From assembly GCF_014649655.1 (NCBI RefSeq), contig NZ_BMTL01000007.1, positions 238,228 through 302,227 on the forward strand: a DNA stretch of 64,000 bases, written 5' to 3'. The translations under genes were made by a program, and so were the position numbers. Under the pieces are notes generated by a model. That model worked only from the letters and a program-made list of their open reading frames with translations. It did not search any database and was not told the DNA's origin. How positions within the stretch are numbered: position 1 is the first letter of the stretch; each line of letters opens with the position of its first letter. The DNA is from Streptomyces humidus. Lineage in GTDB: Bacteria; Actinomycetota; Actinomycetes; Streptomycetales; Streptomycetaceae. Shown here in pieces: positions 1 through 7,807 of this stretch.

Positions 1-110
1 CGGGTTGTGGACTCGGAGGAGTCAAGTGCCGGGGTGTGCTGGGTGGTGGCCACGTCCGTGTCCGTCCTTTCGCGCCATCTGGTCTCGATGGCGCTCACAC
101 TCCCGAGGCC

Positions 111-810
111 CCCCTTGACCGCGGTCTGACGGCGATTCCGGCGCGACGAGGTCAAGGGGAAACCGGCCCTCGGCACCCGGCGGCCCACTGGGCAAGGGGG
201 GCCGCGGTCAAGGGGTGGGCGCAGTGGTCAAGGGGGATGGCATCCACTCGGCGAGGTGGATGGGAGCGACCCACTCCACCGAGGACGCGGTGGAGACCAC
301 TTCCAGTGGACGGACCTAAGGCACCGCGGAGCCGGCTCCATCCACTGGACCGGATGGAGCACACCGAGTGGATGGACCACGCCCCGTCGCAGGGCTCACG
401 AACCTCCACCCACTGGCCACCCACGGTGGGCCGGGACGTCCCGCCCATCGGCCCATCGCGATGGACGCCATCGCGAACTGGGTCCGAGACACCCCGGGTC
501 GCCATCGCCTTCACACGCCGTTCTGCACGGCGCCGGGCTCCGGTGGGTGTCGCCGGGGAGGAAGCGCCAGCCGCGCCCCGCGGCTCCCCCTGCTCGGCGG
601 CCGCCCGCATCGGACAGAGGCTGCCCGTGCCGGTGCCGTGCGCCGGCCTCATCGGATCCTGGCCCTCTGGCGCCTGCTGCGTTTCCCCTTGACCCGGGCC
701 CAGGTCAAGGGGAAACAGCAGGCGCCCCGTCCCGTGGTCAAGGGGTGCAAGCACGGCCGGTCAAGGGGGTGGCCGAGGGGCCAGATGATGCGGTGAAGCT
801 GGTCAAGGGG
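111..810. repeat. Iteron-like GGTCAAGGGG repeats, cluster 1
   Basis: Copies of GGTCAAGGGG are seen at 150-159, 206-215, 226-235, 706-715, 736-745, 759-768 and 801-810, and the reverse form CCCCTTGACC at 111-120 and 685-694. At 681-716 two copies form a perfect inverted repeat: GTTTCCCCTTGACC, a short spacer, then GGTCAAGGGGAAAC. Spacing is irregular. Repeats of this density next to a DNA-binding protein gene are typical of plasmid replication origins (initiator sites) or of operator arrays. That this is the origin is inference. No convincing gene lies in 1-1512. Confidence 0.7.
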
Positions 811-1150
811 GAGAGGAGGGGGTGGCGAGGTGATCGCCGGAAGGTGTCTGCCGGCGATCACCTCGGGTGGGTGGCACGCGCGGTTTCACCGCGATCCAGC
901 CTGTGGCTCGGCCGGCCACCGGGGCCACCCCATCGCCTCGTCCACCGTCCGTCATCGGTGGGCGCCACCGGTGCACCGGATCGGATGGAGCCCACCGAGT
1001 GGATGAACCACACCCCGTCCACCGGGTGTCGCCCACTGGGTGTCGCCCATCGGGTGGTCCGAGCCGATGGACCACACCCGATGGACGAAGGCGACTCTCC
1101 ATCGGGTGGGCTCCATTGCGGGGCGCAGTGCCACCGGATGGAGCCCACCC
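236..1150. repeat. Second repeat family, GATGGA/ACCGAGTGGATG type
   Basis: Between the iterons lies a different family of diverged direct and inverted repeats built on CCACTCGGTGG, ATCGGGTGG and GGATGGA words. The stretch at about 352-386 is repeated almost unchanged at about 981-1018. Many further half-copies sit between 1010 and 1150. The region has no coding signature. It could be a partition or replication site, but nothing in the sequence decides this. Confidence 0.5.
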
Positions 1151-1298
1151 TGCGCGCGGGACCGAGCGGTGGGGAGTGGGCTCCGTAAGTGGCCGGGTGG
1201 GGAATGGCGGGTGCGTCACGCCGGCCGCGGTGGCGACGGCAGCGTGCGCTCGCCCCACCCTCGACCGCGACTCCACGGCGGCTTGTCGCGGGCCCGTG

Positions 1299-1360
1299 TT
1301 TCTCCTTGACCAGGGCGCGGGTCAAGGGGAAATCGGCCGCCGCGAAAGCTGGTCAAGGGG
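1299..1360. repeat. Iteron-like repeats, cluster 2
   Basis: TCTCCTTGACC at 1301-1311 faces GGTCAAGGGGAAA at 1320-1332. This gives an inverted repeat of the same design as that at 681-716, with one mismatch. A further GGTCAAGGGG lies at 1351-1360. The cluster lies just beyond the 3' end of the putative rep gene. Confidence 0.65.
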
Positions 1361-1512
1361 CGCCTCTGAGACGTCAGGACCACCGTGGCCCGTCGCGGAT
1401 CGTTGAGCTCCTCCGGGCCGCGGCGGGCGCCCGCTGTGTGGAACGTGGCGCCGGCGTGGTCGGCCCATCGCCACCCGGGGTGTGGAGAGCCCGGAGCGGT
1501 GGAGTGGACGGC

Positions 1513-3234
1513 TCACGATGCGGCCCGCTCCAGATGCCGGGTTCGGCATCGGACACACAGGCCGGTGGAACCGAGCGCCGGGCGGGTGCATCCGCTGCCG
1601 TCCCACCCCGCGCACGCCTCGGGCTCCACCGCTGAGGACGGGCGGCCGGCGCGCATCCCCTCGTGCTCCTCTCGGCACGGCCTGCACCTGCGGCCCGGCT
1701 CTGTCCGGTTCAGCAGCAGGACGGCGCAGCCGCACTCGGGGCACCGGCCCCGGGGAATGGCGGGAGTGGAGCGCGGGGTGGGGGTGCCGGTGGGGGTGGA
1801 GTGGACGACGAGGGTGGGAGTGGGCGCCTCGGGCTGGGCGGTGGCGCGGCGCCGGTCGCGGACGATCTCCTCGCACACCGAGCACCGGCGGCCGCTGCTC
1901 CACAGGACACCGGCCTCGCAGTCGAAGATCCCGCAGCCCCAGTGCGGCAGGCCGACGCCGAGGATCCACCGGCCGGGGTCGCGGATCTCGTCGGTGAAGA
2001 ACCGGCAGGCTCGTGCCTCCAGGCGCTGCCGCAGCCGGGTGTCGTCGATGCCGGAGCGCAGCTGCTGGCCGACCTCCCGGGCGATGCGCCGTTGCATGTA
2101 GACGCTGGTTTGCCGGTAGAGCCTGTGCACCGGCTCGAGAACGGCGTGCACCCGGGCGCTGATGGTGAGCCCGGGTCCGTCGTAGGCGCCGGTGTGGTTG
2201 GTCAAGGGGGTGCCCGCGGGCTTGGTCAAGGGGGTGGTCAAGGGGGTCTGGTGGTCATCCGCGCGCAGCGCGAGTCCACCGTCGCCGTCGCCGCGCGGTG
2301 GTTGCGCACCGCGGTTTTCCACAGCTTCACCTACCTGTACTTCGCCTACGGCGGGTGAGAAGGGGGCGCGCTCGTCATCAGGTCGGTCAGTCCTAGGTTC
2401 TTCCTTAGTCGCGAGTGATCCCGCATCAGCCGAGGAACCCGATCCCTCACCAGGACCAGAGGTGGAGGAGGGTGCGACGTCCGCGGTGGACGGTTGTCCA
2501 CAGGGGTCCTGAGGAAGGGCGGCGGGGATGTCGTGGGCGATGAAGTGGTGGCGGCCGCGTACGCCGGCTCTGCGCTCCACGGTGATCCACCGCGTGGCCT
2601 CCAGCTCGTCGACGATCTCCCCGGCGGCCGCGGTGGTGAGCGGCTGGCCGGCCCGTCGGCCGCTGTAGTGGTGGAGCGCCCCTGCGATCTCCGACTCGGT
2701 GAGCGGGATCCGCTGGGCCTGGGCGTACGCGATGAGTGCGTACGCGCGCAGCTGGCGCGGGGTGAGGTCCTCGGAGGCGGCCACCGGGATCCATACGAAC
2801 CGCTCGGTCGCGGACAGGGGCCGGGTACGGCGCACCGCCGAGGTGCCGCATCCGCCGGGCAGGGAACGGCGGGTCGAGGACAGCTCGACGACGCCGTCGG
2901 GCCCGGGGCGCATCAGCTGCGTCATGCCGCGCTCGACGGAGGCCTTCGACAGCCCGACGTACTCCGCGATGGTCACGGTCGCCGCTGTGCATCCCTCAGG
3001 ACGCGACGCCAGCGCGGCGATCTTCACGTACGCGGTCAGCGCGACGTCGGCGTAGTGCGGGCTGGTGACGAGGCGCAGGGGCACCTTGACCCGCTGGCGG
3101 CGCTGCGGGCGCGCCTGATCGCCCGCCGGCGGCGGGCTACTCGGTGGTGCTGCTGTGCGGGGCACGCTTCTCCTGGCGCACCGGTGCCGCGGGGCGGCGA
3201 CTCGGGTGCGCTGGGTCTCGACGGCGTCCGGCAA
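1513..3234 (-). CDS. Putative replication initiator: winged-helix/zinc-finger protein
   Basis: The gene encodes about 573 residues. Residues 50-150 look like a winged helix-turn-helix domain, with a recognition-helix-like segment around SKASVERGMTQL. The middle is low-complexity and acidic. The C-terminus carries several Cys pairs (CSVC, CPEC, CRPC, CVRC), suggesting two or three zinc fingers. Three GGTCAAGGGG iterons (2200-2209, 2224-2233, 2236-2245) lie inside the gene and are read as TPLT repeats. More iterons lie on both sides, so an initiator that binds them is the natural guess. It has no parA/parB neighbours. A transcriptional regulator is the alternative. The start is uncertain: the first codon is TTG at 3234 without a clear ribosome site, and a GTG near residue 50 precedes the domain. 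Function is inferred from domain and context. Confidence 0.6.
   Translation of the reverse strand: MPDAVETQRTRVAAPRHRCARRSVPRTAAPPSSPPPAGDQARPQRRQRVKVPLRLVTSPHYADVALTAYVKIAALASRPEGCTAATVTIAEYVGLSKASVERGMTQLMRPGPDGVVELSSTRRSLPGGCGTSAVRRTRPLSATERFVWIPVAASEDLTPRQLRAYALIAYAQAQRIPLTESEIAGALHHYSGRRAGQPLTTAAAGEIVDELEATRWITVERRAGVRGRHHFIAHDIPAALPQDPCGQPSTADVAPSSTSGPGEGSGSSADAGSLATKEEPRTDRPDDERAPFSPAVGEVQVGEAVENRGAQPPRGDGDGGLALRADDHQTPLTTPLTKPAGTPLTNHTGAYDGPGLTISARVHAVLEPVHRLYRQTSVYMQRRIAREVGQQLRSGIDDTRLRQRLEARACRFFTDEIRDPGRWILGVGLPHWGCGIFDCEAGVLWSSGRRCSVCEEIVRDRRRATAQPEAPTPTLVVHSTPTGTPTPRSTPAIPRGRCPECGCAVLLLNRTEPGRRCRPCREEHEGMRAGRPSSAVEPEACAGWDGSGCTRPALGSTGLCVRCRTRHLERAAS
2315..2502. promoter_or_regulatory. 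DnaA-box-like sites inside rep
   Basis: TTGTCCACA at 2494-2502 matches the actinobacterial DnaA box consensus. TTTTCCACA at 2315-2323 differs at one position. A third near match, TTGTCCACG, lies at 4140-4148. Together with the iterons they would fit an origin region, but nine-base matches can arise by chance. Confidence 0.35.
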
Positions 3235-3372
3235 GGACGCGCGGTCTGGGGTCTGGCCAGAGGCACTCGGGCGAGGGCTGAAGGAACGGGTCCTTCAGCT
3301 GCTACGGGTGTCGAAAAAGCCGACGGTGTGACAGTCCGGCCGAAAAAATCCCCAGCGAACCTGTGACCTGCG

Positions 3373-3500
3373 GGTCAAGGGGCTCTCTGGGTTGGCGGCA
3401 GGCCCCCTTGACCGGGCCCGTGAAGGCTCGTTGGTCAGGTGTGGGGAGCGAGGCCTCGGCTCTCCTGGTCAAGGGGTGTCGGCTGGAGCTGGTCAAGGGC
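3373..3500. repeat. Iteron-like repeats, cluster 3, upstream of rep
   Basis: GGTCAAGGGG occurs at 3373-3382 and 3467-3476, the reverse form at 3404-3413, and a variant GGTCAAGGGC at 3491-3500. They lie 140-270 bases upstream of the putative rep start. They could therefore serve both in initiation and in autoregulation of rep. Confidence 0.65.
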
Positions 3501-3659
3501 AGACCGCTGGACCGCTGTGGGCCACGGTGGATCCGGGCCGCACCGATCCAGAAAGCGGGCACGCAGCGTGGGGTGGGTGTCACGGACGGGCGAATATCCA
3601 CCGCGATCGGCGTGCTTCGATGGCGTCCGAGCTGACAAAGGCCATGGGTGTACTGCAAG

Positions 3660-4090
3660 ATGGACCCCGTTCTCCCGGGTCGCCCCGGGAAACGACAAAC
3701 CCCTTCGGGGGGATTGCTGCTGGAGGGCAGTGATTGCCGGACCATTCGGTCCGGCCTTCGCTCGGACTGGGCTGCTAACCCGGGTCGGAGCGGTGACGGC
3801 CGGCAGAGGAGCTGCTAACTCCGAAGCCGGCGGAGAGGGGCGAGGAGCGGCCTTTGCTAGAGGCGCCCGCCCGGAAGACCTACGACATCCTCAACTCCCC
3901 CTTCCCGGGGGATTTCGTGTTTCTGGGCCCGGCCGCGCCGGGCAGCGCCCATGGCAGCGCCGCGCCCGGCATGGCGAAACCGCCCCGGGTCTGCGCGGTG
4001 CTGGTCATGGGAGAACCGCCTTCTCGGTTCGCCGGGCCCGTCCTCGGCGCGGAGCGCCGGGGGCCCGAGGTGAGGCGTTTTGGATCAAGC
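3660..4090. other. Palindrome-rich non-coding segment
   Basis: The gene-free interval holds a run of hairpins. CCCC-TTCG-GGGG lies at 3700-3711. GCCGGACC faces GGTCCGGC with a four-base loop (3736-3755). A run of C faces a run of G near 3896-3912. GCCCGG faces CCGGGC near 3930, and AACCG faces CGGTT near 4014-4030. The phrase GCTGCTAAC occurs twice (near 3771 and 3811). Tandem hairpins of this kind occur in origins, structured RNAs and telomeric DNA of Streptomyces. No tRNA could be folded from it. Its role is unknown. Confidence 0.45.
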
Positions 4091-4196
4091 GAAAGTCACC
4101 CTATCCCCTGACAGCCGCCGTGCACACGCACTCAGCGCGTTGTCCACGCGACGTCGAAAAGTGCGGCCAAGAGGGGGCAGTTGACGCAGAAGGTTA

Positions 4197-4928
4197 CTAA
4201 CTGGCGCTTCCCGTGCGGATAGTCACCCGATCCGCACGTACTACCGTCAAAAGGTATGAGGTTGGGCGCTCATCCGTATATCCGACTCTTCGAATCTCGA
4301 ACACCGCGGTGCCGGCCTTGGCCTTGAGGAGCGAGCACTCCTCGGTGGTGGCCGACCTCGCGCCCCAGCTGCTGGTGTGGCTGTCCTCGCGCCGCAGCGT
4401 GCCCGCCGTGAACGGCGCGACGGTGGCGGCCTCGGCCCCCGACACCGCGAGCAAGTCCGGGGTGAAGAGGGTCTGCAGCGCCCACGGGATGCCGGCCTGC
4501 AGCAGCACCGACTGGCGGACGGACAGGGCGGCGTCCGGCGTGAGGCCCAGGGCCTCGACCGCGGCGGCGTCGGTACCGGGAACCCCGCGCCTCGTGTCGT
4601 CGTGGCCGCCGTCGCCGGACTCCGCCGGCCTGATCAGCCCGTCCTCGTGCAGGCGGACCGTCATGGCGAGAGCCGGCTGCAGTACTCGACTGCGGCGGCG
4701 CGGGGCCGTCTCGACCAGGCCCTCCTCTTCGAGGAGCCGCAACGCCTGGGCCACGGTGTTCGGGGCGACGCCGAGCTTTTCACCCAACTCACGCTGACCG
4801 GGGAGCTGATCACCCGGGGCCAGCCTGCCGCTCAGGATGTCGGCGCGCAGCGCGGCCGCGACCTGCTCGTGCGGGTGATGGGACGTCATGGGCACATCTT
4901 GCCGCACCCGCCAGAACTCTCGGCTCAT
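4197..4928 (-). CDS. GntR-family transcriptional repressor
   Basis: The protein has 243 residues. An N-terminal winged-helix GntR domain covers about residues 18-85 (HEQVAAALRADILSGRLAPG, then a VAPNTVAQALRLLEEEGLV-like recognition region). A HutC/UTRA-like ligand domain occupies the C-terminal half. Such regulators control transfer genes in Streptomyces integrative and plasmid elements (KorSA type). The gene is divergent from the WhiB/spread operon, and the 9-bp tandem repeat between them is a likely operator. The start at 4928 is chosen because AAGGAGAGG lies eight bases upstream; an internal ATG at 4889 has no such site. The family call is firm. Control of the neighbouring operon is inferred. 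Confidence 0.85.
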   Translation of the reverse strand: MSREFWRVRQDVPMTSHHPHEQVAAALRADILSGRLAPGDQLPGQRELGEKLGVAPNTVAQALRLLEEEGLVETAPRRRSRVLQPALAMTVRLHEDGLIRPAESGDGGHDDTRRGVPGTDAAAVEALGLTPDAALSVRQSVLLQAGIPWALQTLFTPDLLAVSGAEAATVAPFTAGTLRREDSHTSSWGARSATTEECSLLKAKAGTAVFEIRRVGYTDERPTSYLLTVVRADRVTIRTGSAS

Positions 4929-4986
4929 CCGCTCGACCTCTCCTTGACGTGATCGCCAATGGCGTGCATCATCTGACGCAACTGCA

Positions 4987-5004
4987 TTAAGGCAGTTAAG
5001 GCAG
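4987..5004. promoter_or_regulatory. Candidate operator, tandem TTAAGGCAG
   Basis: TTAAGGCAG is repeated exactly end to end (4987-4995, 4996-5004). CTGCATTAAGGCAG in the same stretch also has dyad symmetry. The site lies between the divergent GntR gene and the coupled WhiB operon, where a repressor would act on both. Confidence 0.45.
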
Positions 5005-5011
5005 ATGGCGC

Positions 5012-5101
5012 GTGAAAAAGCAAGCGGCCCCCGGGGCTGGTCCCCCCGGAGGCCGTGAACGCGCCCTCACCCACCAGAGCGCAGGAGATGAGAACGCGTG
5101 A
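5012..5101 (+). CDS. 29-codon leader peptide with internal hairpin
   Basis: A short frame starts with GTG at 5012 (Val-Lys-Lys-Gln-Ala-Ala-Pro) and ends with a TGA that overlaps the GTG start of the WhiB-like gene. A strong hairpin, CGGCCCCCGGGG pairing with the CCCCCCGGAGGCCG stretch, lies inside it (about 5023-5054). This is the layout of an attenuator or of a translational coupling leader. It could also be a chance open frame over a plain hairpin. Confidence 0.4.
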   Translation: MKKQAAPGAGPPGGRERALTHQSAGDENA

Positions 5102-5745
5102 ACACCATGATGGCAGCCCACCCGCCGAAGCCGGCAGACGCCCGCGGATTCACCGAGGACGGCATCGCCCGGTACCTCGCCGACACCGAGTCGATCGACG
5201 ACCTCGTCGCCGGCGGCTACCTGGCCGGCCACGACGGCCGACTCATCGCCCAGCAGCTGCGAGCCCCGCAGCTGCGCCGGGCCATCACCCACTCGGTGTG
5301 CCACACCGTCCAGCCGGACGTCGACAACTTCTACCAGGAGGACGGCGAACCGGACGCCGACTGGCAGCAGCGCCGCGCCCGCACGGTCCGCGACCACTGC
5401 ACCGCCTGCCCGGTACGGGCCGCGTGCGCCGAGCTCGCCCTCCGCGACGACGACACCGTCGGCGTCCGCGGCGGCCTCGCTCCGGAGAAGCTGACCCGCC
5501 GCCTGGTCGCCGAGACCACCAGGCTGGAGCGCGCCCGCGCCCTGGATGGGCGCACCGCGGAGGCCCGGCGCGCCCGCATCGCCGCCGGCGCGGAACTGCA
5601 GAGGCTCTCCGGCCAGTACCTCGGCACCTCCGGCAAGCCCGAGAAGCGCCTGGAGAACATCGAGAACATCCGCGAGGCCGCCCGCCGGCGCGACGAACTC
5701 GTCGCCGCCTACCGCCACGCCGCCGGCTGGACGGTCGCCGCATGA
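5098..5745 (+). CDS. WhiB-like iron-sulfur regulatory protein
   Basis: The product has 215 residues. It shows the four-cysteine WhiB pattern: Cys68, then CTACPVRAAC with Cys101, Cys104 and Cys110, followed by a G-V-R-G-G turn near residue 122 (the usual form is G-[VI]-W-G-G). WhiB-like proteins bind a [4Fe-4S] cluster and act with sigma factors. At 215 residues it is longer than typical family members because of extended helices at both ends. It opens a tightly coupled operon, and the next gene starts in an ATGA overlap. The start GTG 5098 has an AGGAG ten bases upstream. WhiB-like genes are frequent on actinobacterial plasmids and phages; the target here is unknown. Confidence 0.8.
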   Translation: MNTMMAAHPPKPADARGFTEDGIARYLADTESIDDLVAGGYLAGHDGRLIAQQLRAPQLRRAITHSVCHTVQPDVDNFYQEDGEPDADWQQRRARTVRDHCTACPVRAACAELALRDDDTVGVRGGLAPEKLTRRLVAETTRLERARALDGRTAEARRARIAAGAELQRLSGQYLGTSGKPEKRLENIENIREAARRRDELVAAYRHAAGWTVAA

Positions 5746-6026
5746 CCCCCGCCGGCGACGAACGCGCCCGCAACCGCGCTCTGGTCAGCGCCCTCGCCCG
5801 CCGCGACGACGTCCTCTTACTCCCCGTCCTCGTGCCGGCCGACGCCGACGTACCGCCCGTCAACCCGCTCACCGTGCTGCTCCTGGTCCTGCTCGGCCAG
5901 GCCACGGCCGAGCGCGACGCCTACAGGGACTGGATCACCCAGGACCCGACCCCGCCCACCGACGACCCGCTGCGCGCCCGGGCCGCCGATGCGGCCAGCA
6001 ACCTCGCCAGGAGGGACTCCCCGTGA
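5742..6026 (+). CDS. Small hypothetical protein in spread operon
   Basis: The protein has 94 residues and starts ATG in a four-base overlap with the WhiB-like gene. It has one hydrophobic stretch in the middle (PLTVLLLVLLGQA), probably a short membrane or helical segment, in an Arg/Asp-rich chain. Its stop overlaps the GTG of the next gene. No family is recognised; translational coupling is the main support that it is real. Confidence 0.65.
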   Translation: MTPAGDERARNRALVSALARRDDVLLLPVLVPADADVPPVNPLTVLLLVLLGQATAERDAYRDWITQDPTPPTDDPLRARAADAASNLARRDSP

Positions 6027-7573
6027 CACCCGACCTCGCCCCCCATGGTGCGGCCCTGGCCGAACTCTTCGGCAGCTGGCAGTTCGTCCTCGGGGCGCTC
6101 GTCCTCACCCTCGGACCGGCGATCGCCCTGCGCCGGCGCCGCGTTGCCCTGGCCGCACTCACCGACACCGAGCGCGCCGCAGCCGCCGACCGCCGTGGCC
6201 GCCGGATCGAGGACATCCTCACCGTCGTCATCGCCGCGGCCGCGGCCGCCCTCTCGGCCACCGGTCTGCGCCGGGTAGGCCACCACCAGATGGGCCTGGA
6301 CACTCCGTTCGACCTCCTGCCCTTCGTCGCACTGGACGTCGCGGCGATGGTCTGCGGCCGCCGAGCCCGCCGCCGCGCCCGCGACGGCGATGGGCCGGGC
6401 CTGTCCGGAGCTCTCTTCTGGATTCTGGCCGGCATCAGCTCGGTCTTCTCCGCGTCCGAAGCCGCCTCCCTCCTCGGCGGCGCCGTTCGCGCGGTGTGGC
6501 CGGTCCTGGCGGCCGTGCTCTGGGAGATCGGCTCGCTCGAGGAGCGCCGCGCCGCCCGCAACAAGGGCGGACGCCCGGACCGTCGCATCGCCCTGGTGCG
6601 CCTGCTCCACCCCGTCGAGGCCTTCCGCGTCGCGCTGCTGCTCGCCGCCCGCCAGGACCTGGCCCAGGAGGAAGCCACCGCCGAGGTCCGCATCTCCCGG
6701 GCGGCCTACCGCTGGTACCGGTTGCGCCGTGCCCAGGACGCGGTCAAGCGAGCCGGCGGGATGACGCGCTGGGTATACCGCCTCGTCGAGATGCATGCCG
6801 ACGCCCGCGCACAGGATGCCAGCGAACGAGCAGGATGCTCCGACCCCGCCATCCTGAACCGCGTCGTCGCCCGCTTGCAGATGCGCGTACGCCAGGCCGA
6901 CATCGCCGGGATGAACCTGAGGAATCCCGCCGCGTTCGAGGGCATCCTCAGCACCCTGATCGGCACTATCCCGACCATCCCATCCCAGGCGGCCGACCCT
7001 CATCCTGCGCCTTCATCCCACCCCGCCAACGACGAAGAGCCGCAGCTCAGGGCCAGGATGGCTGAGGGCGGTGAGCCCGGGGACGACAGTGGCGACGAGG
7101 ACACCGCCTCGCCGCACCCGGACGTCGACGCCGAGCAGGATGAGGCGCCGGGCGCGGAGCGGAAGACCGACGAGGAGGTCATGGCCGCCTTCGTCGAGAC
7201 CGTCCCGCGCAAGGATGACGGCACGTTCGCCTGGGGCATCAACAAGTGCGCCGAAGCCCTCGGCATCGGCAACCCGCGGGCCAAGCGGTTCCTGAAGACG
7301 CAGGCCGAGTGGCTGCCCGAGGCGCTGGCATCCCATCCCGCGGCGCACGGCGCCGACGGCGAGGAGCCGGACCACTTCGACCAGGCCCTCGCCCTCGCGA
7401 ACGAGCCGCCGCAGCCGGCCGCCGCCCCCCGGGCCCTCGATCCCGCCCTGCCACCGGCCGGCCAGCAGCTGGCCATCGACGAGCGCTTCGCCCTCGACCC
7501 GACCGTGGGCGACTTCGAGCAGCACGACAGCGGCCTCCTCCTCCCCGCAGCAGCCGGTATTCGCCAGCCCTGA
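6023..7573 (+). CDS. Membrane-anchored spread-type protein (DUF2637-like)
   Basis: The protein has 516 residues. The first 170 carry several hydrophobic segments (ELFGSWQFVLGALVLTLGPA, LTVVIAAAAAAL, LLPFVALDVAAMV, LFWILAGISSVFSA, VWPVLAAVLWEI), followed by a basic helical part with a helix-turn-helix look (EATAEVRISRAAYRWYRLRR). The C-terminal third is acidic and low-complexity, with a second HTH-like piece (FAWGINKCAEALGIGNPRAKRFLKTQ). This combination of N-terminal membrane helices and a DNA-binding tail is seen in Streptomyces plasmid spread (Spd) and DUF2637 proteins, which help intramycelial plasmid spread. The assignment is by architecture only. Its start GTG overlaps the upstream stop. 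Confidence 0.6.
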   Translation: MTPDLAPHGAALAELFGSWQFVLGALVLTLGPAIALRRRRVALAALTDTERAAAADRRGRRIEDILTVVIAAAAAALSATGLRRVGHHQMGLDTPFDLLPFVALDVAAMVCGRRARRRARDGDGPGLSGALFWILAGISSVFSASEAASLLGGAVRAVWPVLAAVLWEIGSLEERRAARNKGGRPDRRIALVRLLHPVEAFRVALLLAARQDLAQEEATAEVRISRAAYRWYRLRRAQDAVKRAGGMTRWVYRLVEMHADARAQDASERAGCSDPAILNRVVARLQMRVRQADIAGMNLRNPAAFEGILSTLIGTIPTIPSQAADPHPAPSSHPANDEEPQLRARMAEGGEPGDDSGDEDTASPHPDVDAEQDEAPGAERKTDEEVMAAFVETVPRKDDGTFAWGINKCAEALGIGNPRAKRFLKTQAEWLPEALASHPAAHGADGEEPDHFDQALALANEPPQPAAAPRALDPALPPAGQQLAIDERFALDPTVGDFEQHDSGLLLPAAAGIRQP

Positions 7574-7636
7574 CCTGACGCCCCGCTCCGCAGGGCGCCC
7601 GAAGGCTGCCCGCGAGCACGACCGTGAGGACCACCC

Positions 7637-7807
7637 ATGCCCGCCACCTTCGACCAGCACGTCAACGAAGCCCTCGACCTCATCGCACCGGCCCGTCGCC
7701 AGGTGAACGCCGGCCGCCCGGCCCGGACCGCCGGCGCCCCGCAACACCGCCGGCCCCGCCTCGTCCTGGTGCGGCGCCCCGCCCCCCACGAGGGGAGCGA
7801 GCAGTGA
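7637..7807 (+). CDS. Small hypothetical protein (56 aa)
   Basis: A 56-codon frame runs from ATG 7637 to a TGA that overlaps the GTG start of the next gene. The product begins with a short helical part (FDQHVNEALDLIAPARRQV) and ends in a basic, proline-rich tail. GTGAGGACC precedes the start. Coupling to the next gene and the codon bias support it; no function can be given. Confidence 0.55.
   Translation: MPATFDQHVNEALDLIAPARRQVNAGRPARTAGAPQHRRPRLVLVRRPAPHEGSEQ

Noticed and set aside
36..1406. Several open frames on both strands in the first 1.5 kb
   Set aside because: They run through iterons and other repeats, change frame without consequence and lack start signals.
3640..4090. tRNA or other known RNA gene among the hairpins
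   Set aside because: No cloverleaf or T-loop consensus could be fitted; only separate hairpins are seen.
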